Source: Cyanobacteria bacterium UBA11370 (GTDB taxonomy: Bacteria; Cyanobacteriota; Cyanobacteriia; Cyanobacteriales; Coleofasciculaceae). Taken from it: a stretch of DNA of 18,148 nt. The stretch is from assembly GCA_003486645.1 (NCBI GenBank), contig DNGI01000060.1, forward strand, positions 2,201 to 20,348, written 5' to 3'. A model generated the notes under the pieces. That model saw only the letters and a list, made by a program, of their open reading frames with translations, did not search any database and had not been told where the DNA came from. A program made the position numbers and the translations under genes. This document shows positions 7,501-14,086 of the stretch, in pieces; positions within the stretch are counted from its first letter, which is position 1; each line of letters opens with the position of its first letter.

Positions 7501-9996
7501 GCCTTTTTCTAGTTTCGTGCGCTGATCTTGAGCCTGTTTGGGGTCAGCATCTCCTGCTAATTCCAGAGGTGGCGGTGAACCTGCACTGACTTGTTCTAAG
7601 CTGGGATCTCGCGTCGGTAAATTACGGAGAGAGGCTTGTAATTTTTGAGCATCTCCTGAGTCCAGCTTGCCTTCTGCATTTCCGGCAACTTGAGGTGAGG
7701 GAACATTCGCTACAGGAGGCTTGGCAGGTAGGGGTACGGGAGGGGGCGCAGGTACGGGTTTGGCTTGACCTGCTGGCGCTTTCTCCACTGCCTTGGGAGT
7801 TTTGCCGTCCGGAAGTGATTTATCGGCGGCTGACTCAGTTTTAGTAGCATCGACTGGGGATGCCATCTCCGGTGGGTTAGCTGCTAATTCTGCCCGTTCC
7901 TTACCCACTGTATTTCCTACAGCCGCACTGACTCCTCCTAAAGCTGCCTGAAGTTGGGCGGGTGGCAGATTACTCACGGCGGCTAGTGCCGCTGAGGGAT
8001 CGGATTGAGAAACCTCTGGTACTGGGGGAGTGGGTTTATCAGCAATTGCCGCACCACCGCCACCACCGCCTCCTGCTGGGGCTTCGCCACCTCCAGCACC
8101 TTCTGCTAAGGATGCCATTGCGGCATCGCGTTCAGAAGACTCTAACTCGACTGGCTGATTGGCGGCGGCTACTTCTGCGAGTTCAGCATCGTCTTCGGTT
8201 TCCCCGCCTGCTGCTTCACCTTCAGTGCTACCACCCCCTGATGCGATCGCTGGGGCTGAACCTGCTGATGCTGTTCCCTCTGTGGCTGGAGTTGCTCCGG
8301 GTGCAGCGGTTTGAGCGATTCCTTTTTGTGTTCCGACTTCTGGTTTGGCTTGGGTTGCAGGTACTGTTGGGGTTTGATCGGCTATAGTCTTGACATTTAA
8401 GTTAGTTTGTGAATTCTTGGCAATCGATTCAGCTTGGGGTGGGTTAGGCTCTAGTTTTTTTGCCTTGAGGGGTTCAGTTGCTCCCTCTTCTTCTGATAGT
8501 TTTTGCTGCTCTTTGTTTGAGGGGATTTCTGACGAATTTTCAGCTAGCTTTTTCGCCTCATTGGGTTTGCTTTCTTGTCCTTCAAGAGTTGGTAACTGGT
8601 GTTCTTTATTGAAGGTTTCTTTAGCACTAGTTTCGGCGAGGGTTTTGATTTTAAGAGGTTCTTCTTGTGGGGCGTTATCAGCTAGGATTGGTTGTTCCTT
8701 ATTCGATGTGAATTCAAGGGGTTGAGAAGTAAGTTTCTTGGGTTGTTGAGCTTCAAGTTCTTTCTCTTGTCCTATTGTCTCCTCCTCACTCGGCGCAGGA
8801 ATCATCTTACGTTCAAGAGACGGTTGCTCCTCTATCCCCTTCGTTTGAATCAGATCGCCTTCAGTTGGTGATTTCGGCTCTAATTCTTCTCCCTCAATAC
8901 TCTCCTTTCGTTGAATAGTTTTAGTTTTCAATAAATTCCAGCTATTCTTAACTGGATCAACGGCGGCAACTTCTTTTTTCTGAATCAGATCGCGTTCAGT
9001 TGGTGATTTCGGCTCTAATTCTTCTCCCTCAATACTCTCCTTTCGTTGAATAGTTTTAGTTTTCAATAAATTCAGGCTATTCTTAACTGGATCAACGGCG
9101 GCAACTTCTTTTTTCTGAATTGGATCGCGTTCAGTTAGTGATTTCGGCTCTAATTCTTCGGCTTCTCTACTTTCTTTGGCTTGAATAGTCTGAGTTTTGA
9201 ATAAATTCAGGCTATTTTTGACTGGATCAACTGCCCCAACTTCCTCGTTCTCAATAGGAGGAGTTTCAGTTAGTGATTTTTGCTCTAATTCTTCGGCTTC
9301 AAGACTTTCCTTTGATTGAATAGTCTGAGTTTTGAATAAATTCAAACTATTCTTAACTGGATCAACGGGTGAAACTTCCTCTTGCGGATAACTATTCTCC
9401 TCTAAATTACTAAAATTAACCTGCCTCTGAATTGGCAATTGGGAACTCCCCACACCATTAACCGGAACGTCCAAAAAATTATGATTAAAACGAGATGCCT
9501 TTTCTAATTGTCCTTGTAACGATGAATGTTCCGGTTGGCGCTGAACTATTTCTGACTCTTTCTCACTATCAGAGATAGTTTGATCGGCGTTACTATCTGG
9601 TGCTTCTTGATTTTCTGTTCCCTCTCCAGCCGAAATCTGCTCTTGCTCAACTGTTTGTTCCTCAGCCTTAAACTCCTCGTCCTGACTTTCTACAGTATCA
9701 GCGATCGCTATCTCTCCCTGCTGTTGATTTCCTAACCCCCCAACATCAACCTTCCCTTGAATCGGTGGTGATGGTTGTGCTGTCTGTGAAGCCTCAACCG
9801 GAACGTCTAAAAAGTTATGATTAAACTGAGATACTCTATCAAATTGCTCTGGAATAGAAGGAGCGTCCTGCTGTTGAGATAAGCCTGATTGAATTTGAGG
9901 CGGTGCTTTTAAACGCCGTCGCTGCAACGGATTCGGCACGGATGTCGAATTCAACTGGGAGCGAGTTTTTTTGCCAAGGTGTTCTCTTCCAGACAT
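4564..9996 (-). CDS. Giant modular protein, polymorphic-toxin / injection-cargo type
   Basis: The 1810-residue protein has no signal peptide. Modules in order: a leader (1-67) with SVPNPLQ, SIPEQ and FNHNFLDVPV at 58-67; a second FNHNFLDVPV at 170-179; four 45-residue repeats (211-390) starting VDPVKNS; a Glu/Lys-rich stretch to about 550; a Gly/Ala/Pro-rich disordered stretch to about 890; a charged coiled coil (about 896-1038); amphipathic Ala-rich helices (1040-1200); a helical core beginning NPGQWLSNLG (about 1205-1370); a Lys-rich linker to about 1445; a helical segment KPKIDALVRRGVSG (from about 1448); and a unique domain (about 1510-1810). The middle resembles, from memory, large eCIS-associated proteins, but there is no HExxH and no DUF4157 domain. 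Unique C terminus plus adjacent small gene suggests a toxin; its activity is unknown. The start has GAGG 8 nt upstream, and the leader is shared with the protein starting at 14181. Confidence 0.75.
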   Translation of the reverse strand: MSGREHLGKKTRSQLNSTSVPNPLQRRRLKAPPQIQSGLSQQQDAPSIPEQFDRVSQFNHNFLDVPVEASQTAQPSPPIQGKVDVGGLGNQQQGEIAIADTVESQDEEFKAEEQTVEQEQISAGEGTENQEAPDSNADQTISDSEKESEIVQRQPEHSSLQGQLEKASRFNHNFLDVPVNGVGSSQLPIQRQVNFSNLEENSYPQEEVSPVDPVKNSLNLFKTQTIQSKESLEAEELEQKSLTETPPIENEEVGAVDPVKNSLNLFKTQTIQAKESREAEELEPKSLTERDPIQKKEVAAVDPVKNSLNLLKTKTIQRKESIEGEELEPKSPTERDLIQKKEVAAVDPVKNSWNLLKTKTIQRKESIEGEELEPKSPTEGDLIQTKGIEEQPSLERKMIPAPSEEETIGQEKELEAQQPKKLTSQPLEFTSNKEQPILADNAPQEEPLKIKTLAETSAKETFNKEHQLPTLEGQESKPNEAKKLAENSSEIPSNKEQQKLSEEEGATEPLKAKKLEPNPPQAESIAKNSQTNLNVKTIADQTPTVPATQAKPEVGTQKGIAQTAAPGATPATEGTASAGSAPAIASGGGSTEGEAAGGETEDDAELAEVAAANQPVELESSERDAAMASLAEGAGGGEAPAGGGGGGGAAIADKPTPPVPEVSQSDPSAALAAVSNLPPAQLQAALGGVSAAVGNTVGKERAELAANPPEMASPVDATKTESAADKSLPDGKTPKAVEKAPAGQAKPVPAPPPVPLPAKPPVANVPSPQVAGNAEGKLDSGDAQKLQASLRNLPTRDPSLEQVSAGSPPPLELAGDADPKQAQDQRTKLEKGVADAHTQGQQDLAQPMGENEIYPQVPQETLRAEGIGAGSAAGGGAAAKGVGAGGAAGDDAVSIIAQQEKGSEIQAAVAKAQAEIAAKRQEHTTQVAQEKTRSNQEITRLQQENSTQQAQERAKAQGEVSKLRSDWQQEQDTLVQKSRTEADEAVSKGNQDVAKEQTEAEKQAAEHIKKGDEDAAVARRQGEEEAEKERQKGEQESGGILGWLADKAKAFFDGIKQAIQKAFEVARAAVKAAIEGAQKLATAVIEAGRKAIVGIIKAVGDVLIAIGDKLLAAFPELRDRFRNAIKSAVKVAEDAVNALANTLKKGVQAALNLLAKGLDAALGLLEKGMMAAVDLANQAVQGAIKFADAAIKAMAAFAVLVKDISANPGQWLSNLGGGANDGIRNHFWGAFQTAVQEWFSQKVEEVLGLGMTVWNVLKQGGINTAEVGKMAWEGIKSAIPGVLIGILIEKVVSMIVPAAGTVMVIIEGLQAAWGTVSRILQAFERFMAFLKAVKTGQAGPPFGAALASAGVVVIDFVANWLLKRLRGPASKVAGKIKEIAKKIGKKVKKALKKVKRKLKRKARKLKDKFFGKKKDTKGDKGKGRESDHHKDKNNKEDKEKKNKERLDKAVRELKPKIDALVRRGVSGIRLRSQLAFWKISYRLSRLSLERQGASLVRIHAQVNPEADVTTAYMPQGEELRNLIHDVAEEIRQRPDVQAMAQSMESHAGTKEDPIDVPSGLGLPALVEHMRSGKRSKGQPWKSHRRYKVGETVVTETQAPGHEYNAHVAMGGASAYPKISSKTLSNMMQDTGMTDARVAVAFRDYIRGKQLPEELRNHTAKFDRLKLLLFGREAIRNPGMIAFSPMTLSLIASNKDPMTWHEALAAYESDPNRLGGRGVLPMSMKDAQASALELEEERRLRKEAEKNGKPAPAIARSDNAKELARREIELATRWLTTMMKAEGLQAFKDQNHAQEFIKQKIVDFYVGRRRK
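4570..4575 (-). promoter_or_regulatory. Shine-Dalgarno AGGAGG inside the end of the giant gene
   Basis: The codons for the final Arg-Arg of the 1810-aa protein spell AGGAGG, a full match to the 16S anti-Shine-Dalgarno, 11 nt before the ATG of the HEAT-like gene. It fixes that start and implies coupling between the two genes. Confidence 0.7.
8827..9366 (-). repeat. Four tandem 135-bp (45-aa) coding repeats
   Basis: Four in-frame 45-residue units begin at residues 211, 256, 301 and 346 of the giant protein, each opening VDPVKNS[LW]NL[FL]K and containing TIQ.KES and EELE.KS. Units 3 and 4 are almost identical in DNA, pointing to recent duplication. The other giant protein has one degenerate version (NPVLNGLHLLKAQ). 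Confidence 0.9.
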
Positions 9997-10004
9997 TGCC
10001 AGTG

Positions 10005-10036
10005 CCTCAAACTCAACACGAACTCAACAGGAGTTG
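10005..10036 (-). promoter_or_regulatory. Ribosome site and short repeats before the giant gene
   Basis: On the leftward strand GAGG (10005-10008) sits 8 nt before the ATG at 9996. Just upstream, AACTCAACA is directly repeated (10010-10018 and 10021-10029), and GAGTTG (10031-10036) can pair with either copy. A small hairpin near the ribosome site is possible. Confidence 0.4.
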
Positions 10037-10262
10037 ATTGAAAACTGACACACGCCTAGAACTTCTGTAAGGAATTTTACCGAAGGCGATCGCCTAATCA
10101 TACTGGACTATAACCCAACCTTGGTATCCTTACTTTTGAAGAGTTTGTGTTTGAGTTTTTCAATCATCACTATTCTACAGCTATAATTTTTCCTATCGAC
10201 TAAATAGTTATTAAATTGTTATATGGCATTTCTCAAATAGGTGAGGTACACTTAATATTCTT

Positions 10263-10286
10263 CCCCACTCCCCACTCCCCACTCCC
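10263..10286. repeat. Heptamer array CCCCACT x3
   Basis: Three exact CCCCACT units plus CCC, with a 7-bp period. The flanks (GGTGAGGTA before, AGAAATTTG after) recur around the array at 11879, so both are copies of one dispersed intergenic element. Confidence 0.85.
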
Positions 10287-10350
10287 AAAAACCTAGAAAT
10301 TTGTCTTGCAGATGGCAAAAATTTGGTGATTAATATCAGCGATCGCACTC

Positions 10351-10776
10351 TCATCTATAACCATTAAATAAATTAAAAACCTGACGGCAAAAATCTTTAA
10401 GTTTTTCTCCCACCTCTGGTGCGGGTTGACAGTTCCCCACAAACTGCCAATGATCAACCGTTGAGAGTCGCCATGCTTCACCTTGATGATTAAATCCAGC
10501 AATTTCCAATCCAATCAACCGATGGGACGCATCTAAGGGGTCTTGATAAAACCGAATCTGGACTAGGATACTACGACTTTGGAACTTTCTACTCCATCCG
10601 GGGAAGTGAAAACCGATATCGATGGAATCGGGATCGACTAACTCGCGGGTATCAGGATCATTGCACCACGGTTTCAAATCTGCCTTGGCATCGGGAAACT
10701 CCGACTTAAACAGATTGACAATCGCGGCGATTTTGGTGGTTACTTCTAAGCCTTTAGCTTGTTCTGCGGCATTCAT
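10351..10776 (-). CDS. Conserved-looking protein of unknown function, 141 aa
   Basis: I do not recognise this 141-residue soluble protein. It has no signal peptide or membrane segment. It looks like a small mixed alpha/beta domain: an N-terminal helix (AAEQAKGLEVTTKIAAIVN), then strands such as SIDIGFHFPGWS, SILVQIRFYQD and RLIGLEIAGFNHQGEAWRL, and a closing helix (GEKLKDFCRQVFNLF). The regular, clean coding pattern and a good AGGAG ribosome site, 8 nt before the ATG and followed by a HIP1 site filling the spacer (10777-10784), make it a real gene. It is divergent from the hydrolase-fold gene across a 230-bp gap that contains a palindrome. It shares direction with the giant gene, but 354 bp separate them, so an operon is unlikely. 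Confidence 0.65.
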   Translation of the reverse strand: MNAAEQAKGLEVTTKIAAIVNLFKSEFPDAKADLKPWCNDPDTRELVDPDSIDIGFHFPGWSRKFQSRSILVQIRFYQDPLDASHRLIGLEIAGFNHQGEAWRLSTVDHWQFVGNCQPAPEVGEKLKDFCRQVFNLFNGYR

Positions 10777-10834
10777 GCGATCGCTCCTAGGGTTAAGTCT
10801 TGTTAAAGGGCTGCTTAATTATTTATTACAATTT

Positions 10835-10850
10835 ACGGCAGATCTGCTGT
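10835..10850. promoter_or_regulatory. Palindrome between divergent genes
   Basis: ACGGCAGATCTGCTGT is a 16-bp palindrome with one mismatched pair and a perfect 10-bp centre, GCAGATCTGC. It lies about 60 bp before the 141-aa gene and 156 bp before the hydrolase-fold gene, a plausible operator position. No regulator is identified. Confidence 0.35.
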
Positions 10851-11006
10851 ATTCTTGGGGAAGATTTCTCGATATGTTGTGATTTCTTGAAAATTCATCC
10901 CCAGGTGTTGAGACGGAATCGGAACTATCGTGATTCTGGCTGTCAGTGAACTACGCGAATTCATTCTTCCTCCCTCCTCCTGGTTCAAAAGGTATAGGAA
11001 ATAACC

Positions 11007-11855
11007 GTGTCAATCAGTGAACAATCTATTCAAGTCGGGTCGCTACAATGGTTTTATCGGGAAGCAACCCCTGTCAATCCCAGTACTCAACCTCCTGTAC
11101 TGCTGCTGCATGGTTTACCATCTCAGAGTTATTGCTGGACGATGATCCTGCCAGATTTAGCAGAAAAAGGATTTAGAGCGATCGCACCCGATTGGATTGG
11201 TGCAGGTTTCTCGGCAAAACCTGATCGCAGAGATTTTGCTTATACTCCTGATGCTTTTATTAATGCCTTGGCCGCTTTTCTTCAACATCTGGAAATCGAT
11301 AGATTTTACTTAGTTGTGCAGGGTTTTTTAGGGTCAGTGGGGTTACAATATGCCCTACGTTACCCGGATCAGATTGAACGTATCGCTATTCTTAATACTC
11401 CTATTTCATCGGCTGTTCAGTTACCTTGGAGAATTCAACAATTAGGGTTGCCATTTATTGGTGATATGGTGACTCAAGACCCACTATTAGTTGATCGCAC
11501 CCTCGAAGGAGGGAGTGGCTATCAGGTTTCAGATAAAGATTTAGATGTTTATCGCAGACCTTTTCTTAAAAGTTCGGATGCGGGGCGGAGTCTGTTTAAG
11601 ACTGTTAAGAATCTCCAAATTAAGAACTCAATGGCAGAGATTGAATCAGGGTTTCGGAACTGGACAAAACCGACTCTATTAGTTTGGGGAATTAAAGATC
11701 CGTGGTTGCCCTTTGTTCAAGCCCAAGAATTTGCTAAAATTCTCCAGAATGGTGAATTGGTTGAGTTAGAAGAAGCTGGGCATTACCCTCAAGAGCATTG
11801 GTCAGGCAAAGTGAGTGAAGCTCTCCTTACCTTTCTACGACGACAAGCTCTATAG
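11007..11855 (+). CDS. Alpha/beta-hydrolase-fold protein lacking the usual nucleophile
   Basis: The 282-residue protein follows the haloalkane dehalogenase/epoxide hydrolase layout: LLLHGLPSQSYCW with the HG oxyanion motif at 35-36, APDWIGAGFSAKP at 60-72, a lid domain about 135-215, WGIKDPWLP carrying a candidate acid Asp231, and GHYPQEHW with the catalytic-position His259. At the nucleophile elbow it reads VVQGFLGSVG (103-112). Where relatives have VVQDWGG or GxSxG, residue 106 is Gly. The Asp or Ser nucleophile therefore appears to be missing while the acid and His remain. It may be a non-enzymatic fold, or use another residue (Ser110 is near). The start is a GTG with TAGGAA 6 nt upstream. 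It is soluble with no signal peptide, stands alone, and has no evident link to the toxin-like genes. Confidence 0.8.
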   Translation: MSISEQSIQVGSLQWFYREATPVNPSTQPPVLLLHGLPSQSYCWTMILPDLAEKGFRAIAPDWIGAGFSAKPDRRDFAYTPDAFINALAAFLQHLEIDRFYLVVQGFLGSVGLQYALRYPDQIERIAILNTPISSAVQLPWRIQQLGLPFIGDMVTQDPLLVDRTLEGGSGYQVSDKDLDVYRRPFLKSSDAGRSLFKTVKNLQIKNSMAEIESGFRNWTKPTLLVWGIKDPWLPFVQAQEFAKILQNGELVELEEAGHYPQEHWSGKVSEALLTFLRRQAL

Positions 11856-11878
11856 CAATTGTTATTCTGGTGAGGTAT

Positions 11879-11901
11879 CTACTCCCTACTCCCTACTCCC
11901 C
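11879..11901. repeat. Heptamer array CTACTCC x3
   Basis: Three exact CTACTCC units plus CC, again with a 7-bp period. It is preceded by GGTGAGGTA and followed by AGAAATTTG, the same flanks as the array at 10263, but with a different heptamer. Confidence 0.85.
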
Positions 11902-11982
11902 AAATCTAAGAAATTTGCATCTCATGACTAAGAACTGGTATATACCGAAAATCACCACTGTAGCAATGAACAATCAGCCATG

Positions 11983-12011
11983 AGCAATTAGCAATTAGCA
12001 ATTAGCAATTA
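11983..12011. repeat. Heptamer array AGCAATT x4
   Basis: Four exact AGCAATT units plus A, about 95 bp upstream of psbQ. Its reverse complement forms the array at 13900-13932, so the two bracket psbQ and the ThiO-like gene as inverted repeats. Confidence 0.9.
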
Positions 12012-12104
12012 TCACCCCAAGTTTATAACTCGCAAATTGAGTTAAGATTGAGATATATTAACTTAACAAACCCATTAATTTTTTCCGATTAGTTAGCCAC
12101 ACAA

Positions 12105-12563
12105 ATGATGCTCAAACGTTATCAATCCATTCTCGCTCTCGTCCTAGCCGTTGTAACAACCTTTTTGGTAAGCTGTAGCAGTCCGACAGCAACTAAGGCT
12201 CCACCAACGTACACCTCGACTCAGCTCGAACAAATTCAGAAATACGCATCCACTATCGATGGTTTCCGCGATCGCATCACTGAACTCAACAATCTAATCC
12301 AAAATCAAGAATGGATAGAAGTGGGTTCATTAATTCATGGTCCCTTGGGTACACTACGCCAGGAAATGGCTTATTTAACCCGCAATCTTTTACCCTCAGC
12401 ACAACCCGCAGCACGTAAAGCAGCTAAGGATGTATTTTGTCATTTAGAAGCGATTGATGCAGCAGCCCAAGACAATAATTACCAGAAAGCGAGGGATAAT
12501 TACAAGGAAGCGTTGAAAGACTTTGATGCCTTTTTAAGACAGATTCCGGAAACAAATAGTTAG
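12105..12563 (+). CDS. psbQ: Photosystem II lipoprotein PsbQ (CyanoQ)
   Basis: This is a 152-residue lumenal lipoprotein of photosystem II, which helps stabilise the oxygen-evolving side of the complex. The N terminus is a lipoprotein signal: basic MMLKR, a hydrophobic core, and the lipobox LVSC with lipidated Cys24. The mature part is the four-helix bundle typical of CyanoQ. Recognisable stretches are TSTQLEQIQKYA, RDRITELNNLI, IHGPLGTLRQEM, the FCHLEAIDAAAQ region, and a final KDFDAFLRQIP. The length fits the family (about 150). Two adjacent ATG codons are possible starts; the second would remove one residue. No clear Shine-Dalgarno is seen, which is common in cyanobacteria. It lies alone, between heptamer arrays, 181 bp before the ThiO-like gene. 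Confidence 0.9.
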   Translation: MMLKRYQSILALVLAVVTTFLVSCSSPTATKAPPTYTSTQLEQIQKYASTIDGFRDRITELNNLIQNQEWIEVGSLIHGPLGTLRQEMAYLTRNLLPSAQPAARKAAKDVFCHLEAIDAAAQDNNYQKARDNYKEALKDFDAFLRQIPETNS

Positions 12564-12678
12564 CCGGTAAGTCCTAAAAAGCCAAAGTAAATTTCTAGGG
12601 TTGGGTTGAGTTGATATACTGAGGTCAAGACAGGCAACAGATCAACAGAACCCGCCCTTCTGTTTTGAGTTTTTGAAT

Positions 12679-12741
12679 CCAAAATCCAAAATCCAAAATC
12701 CAAAATCCAAAATCCAAAATCCAAAATCCAAAATCCAAAAT
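12679..12741. repeat. Heptamer array CCAAAAT x9 abutting a start codon
   Basis: Nine exact CCAAAAT units (63 bp) end 3 bp before the ATG of the ThiO-like gene, filling the place where a ribosome site would be. Read in frame, the array would translate as NPKSKIQ repeats from an upstream TTG at 12673, an artefactual extension in my view. Confidence 0.95.
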
Positions 12742-12744
12742 CAG

Positions 12745-13869
12745 ATGAGCCACGTTGCAATTATTGGGTGTGGAATTATTGGCGCTGCGATCGCCTACGA
12801 ACTGAGTCAAGTGAGTGGATTAACAATTACCGTACTTGACCAAAAGCCCCCCGCCCAAGGTGCAACAGGTGCGGCTTTAGGTGTCCTTATGGGTGCAATT
12901 AGTCAAAAAGTAAAGGGTAAGGCGTGGCAGTTACGACAAGCAAGTATGCGACGCTATGAAACCCTAATTCCCGAATTAGAAGCGATTACCGGGCTAAAAA
13001 TTCCCTTCAACCAACAGGGTATTTTAATGTTACGTTTTGTTGGGGAAGATATAGTCCGTTGGCAACAATTAGTAACCCTTCGCCAATCCCAAGGATGGCA
13101 ATTAGAAATCTGGGATAAAGCTCAACTTAAATCTCATTGCCCTCAATTAAATCATGAAATGATTATCGGGGGAATTTATTCTCCCCAAGACCGACAAGTT
13201 GATCCCATTGCTCTTACCAAAGCTCTGGTATTAGCCGCAAAAAAAAATGGTGTACAATTTAACTTCGGTGTTAGTATTAACGAATTGGAATCAACAGTAT
13301 TAGAGCAATTCAATTGCCGAACTTGCACAAAAATTAAGACAAATAGAGCTACATTAGAGATAAATTGGTTAGTGATTGCTGCTGGACTAGGTTCCTCACA
13401 ATTGACGAGTTTGTTGCCATCACCGAACCTAGAAAAACCTTCTTCAGTTATCCTAAAACCTGTTCTCGGTCAAGCGTTAAAATTACGCCTAGAACATCCT
13501 CTGGGAAAGGCTAATTTTCAGCCTGTGATTACGGGTAATGATGTTCATATTGTACCCTTGGGTGAGAGAGATTATTGGGTTGGTGCAACAGTTGAATTTC
13601 CGGATCATTCTGGTGAATTAGTAGCAGAACCTGCATTACTACAAAAACTTAAACAAGACGCGATCGCATTGTGTCCACCTTTAGCCCACGCTAGTATAGT
13701 ACGTACTTGGTCAGGCAAACGCCCCCGCCCGGAAGGACAACCCGCTCCAGTTATTGGCAAACTACTAGGGTATAATAATATCTTGTTAGCAACAGGTCAC
13801 TATCGTAACGGCATTCTTTTAGCACCTGCTACCGCTCAAGAAATTCGGCAAGCGATCATACAAATTTAA
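12745..13869 (+). CDS. thiO: FAD-dependent oxidase, glycine oxidase ThiO-like
   Basis: The 374-residue protein belongs to the D-amino-acid-oxidase (DAO) family. Residues 4-13 (VAIIGCGIIG) form the FAD dinucleotide motif, with an acidic strand end VLDQK about 25 residues later. The C-terminal signature GKRPRPEGQPAPVIG (from about 324) and GHYRNGILLAPATA (351-364) is typical of ThiO. ThiO oxidises glycine to the imine that feeds synthesis of the thiamine thiazole ring. Another DAO-family amine oxidase is possible, since no other thiamine gene is in the window. The ATG at 12745 puts the Rossmann motif at the N terminus as expected; an open frame from TTG 12673 only adds translated heptamer repeats. 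No Shine-Dalgarno exists because the repeat array occupies that space. Confidence 0.75.
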   Translation: MSHVAIIGCGIIGAAIAYELSQVSGLTITVLDQKPPAQGATGAALGVLMGAISQKVKGKAWQLRQASMRRYETLIPELEAITGLKIPFNQQGILMLRFVGEDIVRWQQLVTLRQSQGWQLEIWDKAQLKSHCPQLNHEMIIGGIYSPQDRQVDPIALTKALVLAAKKNGVQFNFGVSINELESTVLEQFNCRTCTKIKTNRATLEINWLVIAAGLGSSQLTSLLPSPNLEKPSSVILKPVLGQALKLRLEHPLGKANFQPVITGNDVHIVPLGERDYWVGATVEFPDHSGELVAEPALLQKLKQDAIALCPPLAHASIVRTWSGKRPRPEGQPAPVIGKLLGYNNILLATGHYRNGILLAPATAQEIRQAIIQI

Positions 13870-13899
13870 TACCAACTACAACAGGAGCAAGTTTTCCGA

Positions 13900-13932
13900 A
13901 ATTGCTAATTGCTAATTGCTAATTGCTAATTG
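13900..13932. repeat. Heptamer array AATTGCT x4
   Basis: Four exact AATTGCT units plus AATTG, the reverse complement of the AGCAATT array at 11983. It starts 31 bp after the ThiO-like gene. Confidence 0.9.
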
Positions 13933-14040
13933 TTACAAAAGCCATGAGCCATCAGCTATCAACCATTAGCACTATCTATGACCGTGTGAGGTATAATAAT
14001 TCCCTTGCTGGAAAAGCGCAAGCTATTGCCGTGTCGATTC

Positions 14041-14086
14041 TAACAACTTGAATTAATACTTGCAAGCTTGATTTCAAGAATTGTTA
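14041..14086. promoter_or_regulatory. Large imperfect palindrome upstream of the giant gene
   Basis: TAACAA-CTTGAA on the left mirrors TTCAAG-AA-TTGTTA on the right, around a perfect 8-bp core CTTGCAAG, with a few mismatches and a 2-nt bulge. It ends 94 bp before the ATG at 14181 and is followed by GTTTTTT. It could be an operator, or an AT-rich hairpin terminator for the ThiO-like gene. Confidence 0.45.

Larger units (their letters stand above)
9997..10350. other. Intergenic region upstream of the leftward giant gene
   Basis: This 354-bp AT-rich stretch separates the 141-aa gene from the giant gene, both leftward. It holds a HIP1 site (10086-10093), another at 10339-10346, and a heptamer array. 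I see no convincing -35/-10 pair with good spacing, although the giant gene's promoter should lie here. There is no coding frame I would defend. Confidence 0.6.

Noticed and set aside
5710..8725. Several rightward open frames of 100-170 codons opposite the giant gene
   Set aside because: They lie wholly inside the well-supported leftward gene, overlap each other, and have compositions expected from the reverse of Lys/Ala/Glu-rich coding sequence.
10930..11004. 24-codon GTG-started frame before the hydrolase-fold gene
   Set aside because: It is out of frame with the gene, has no ribosome site and no recognisable features.
12673..12744. N-terminal extension of the ThiO-like protein from TTG 12673
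   Set aside because: It would only translate the CCAAAAT array into NPKSKIQ repeats. The FAD motif fits a start at ATG 12745.
10263..13932. CRISPR array
   Set aside because: The repeats are 7 bp with no spacers and no cas genes are present.
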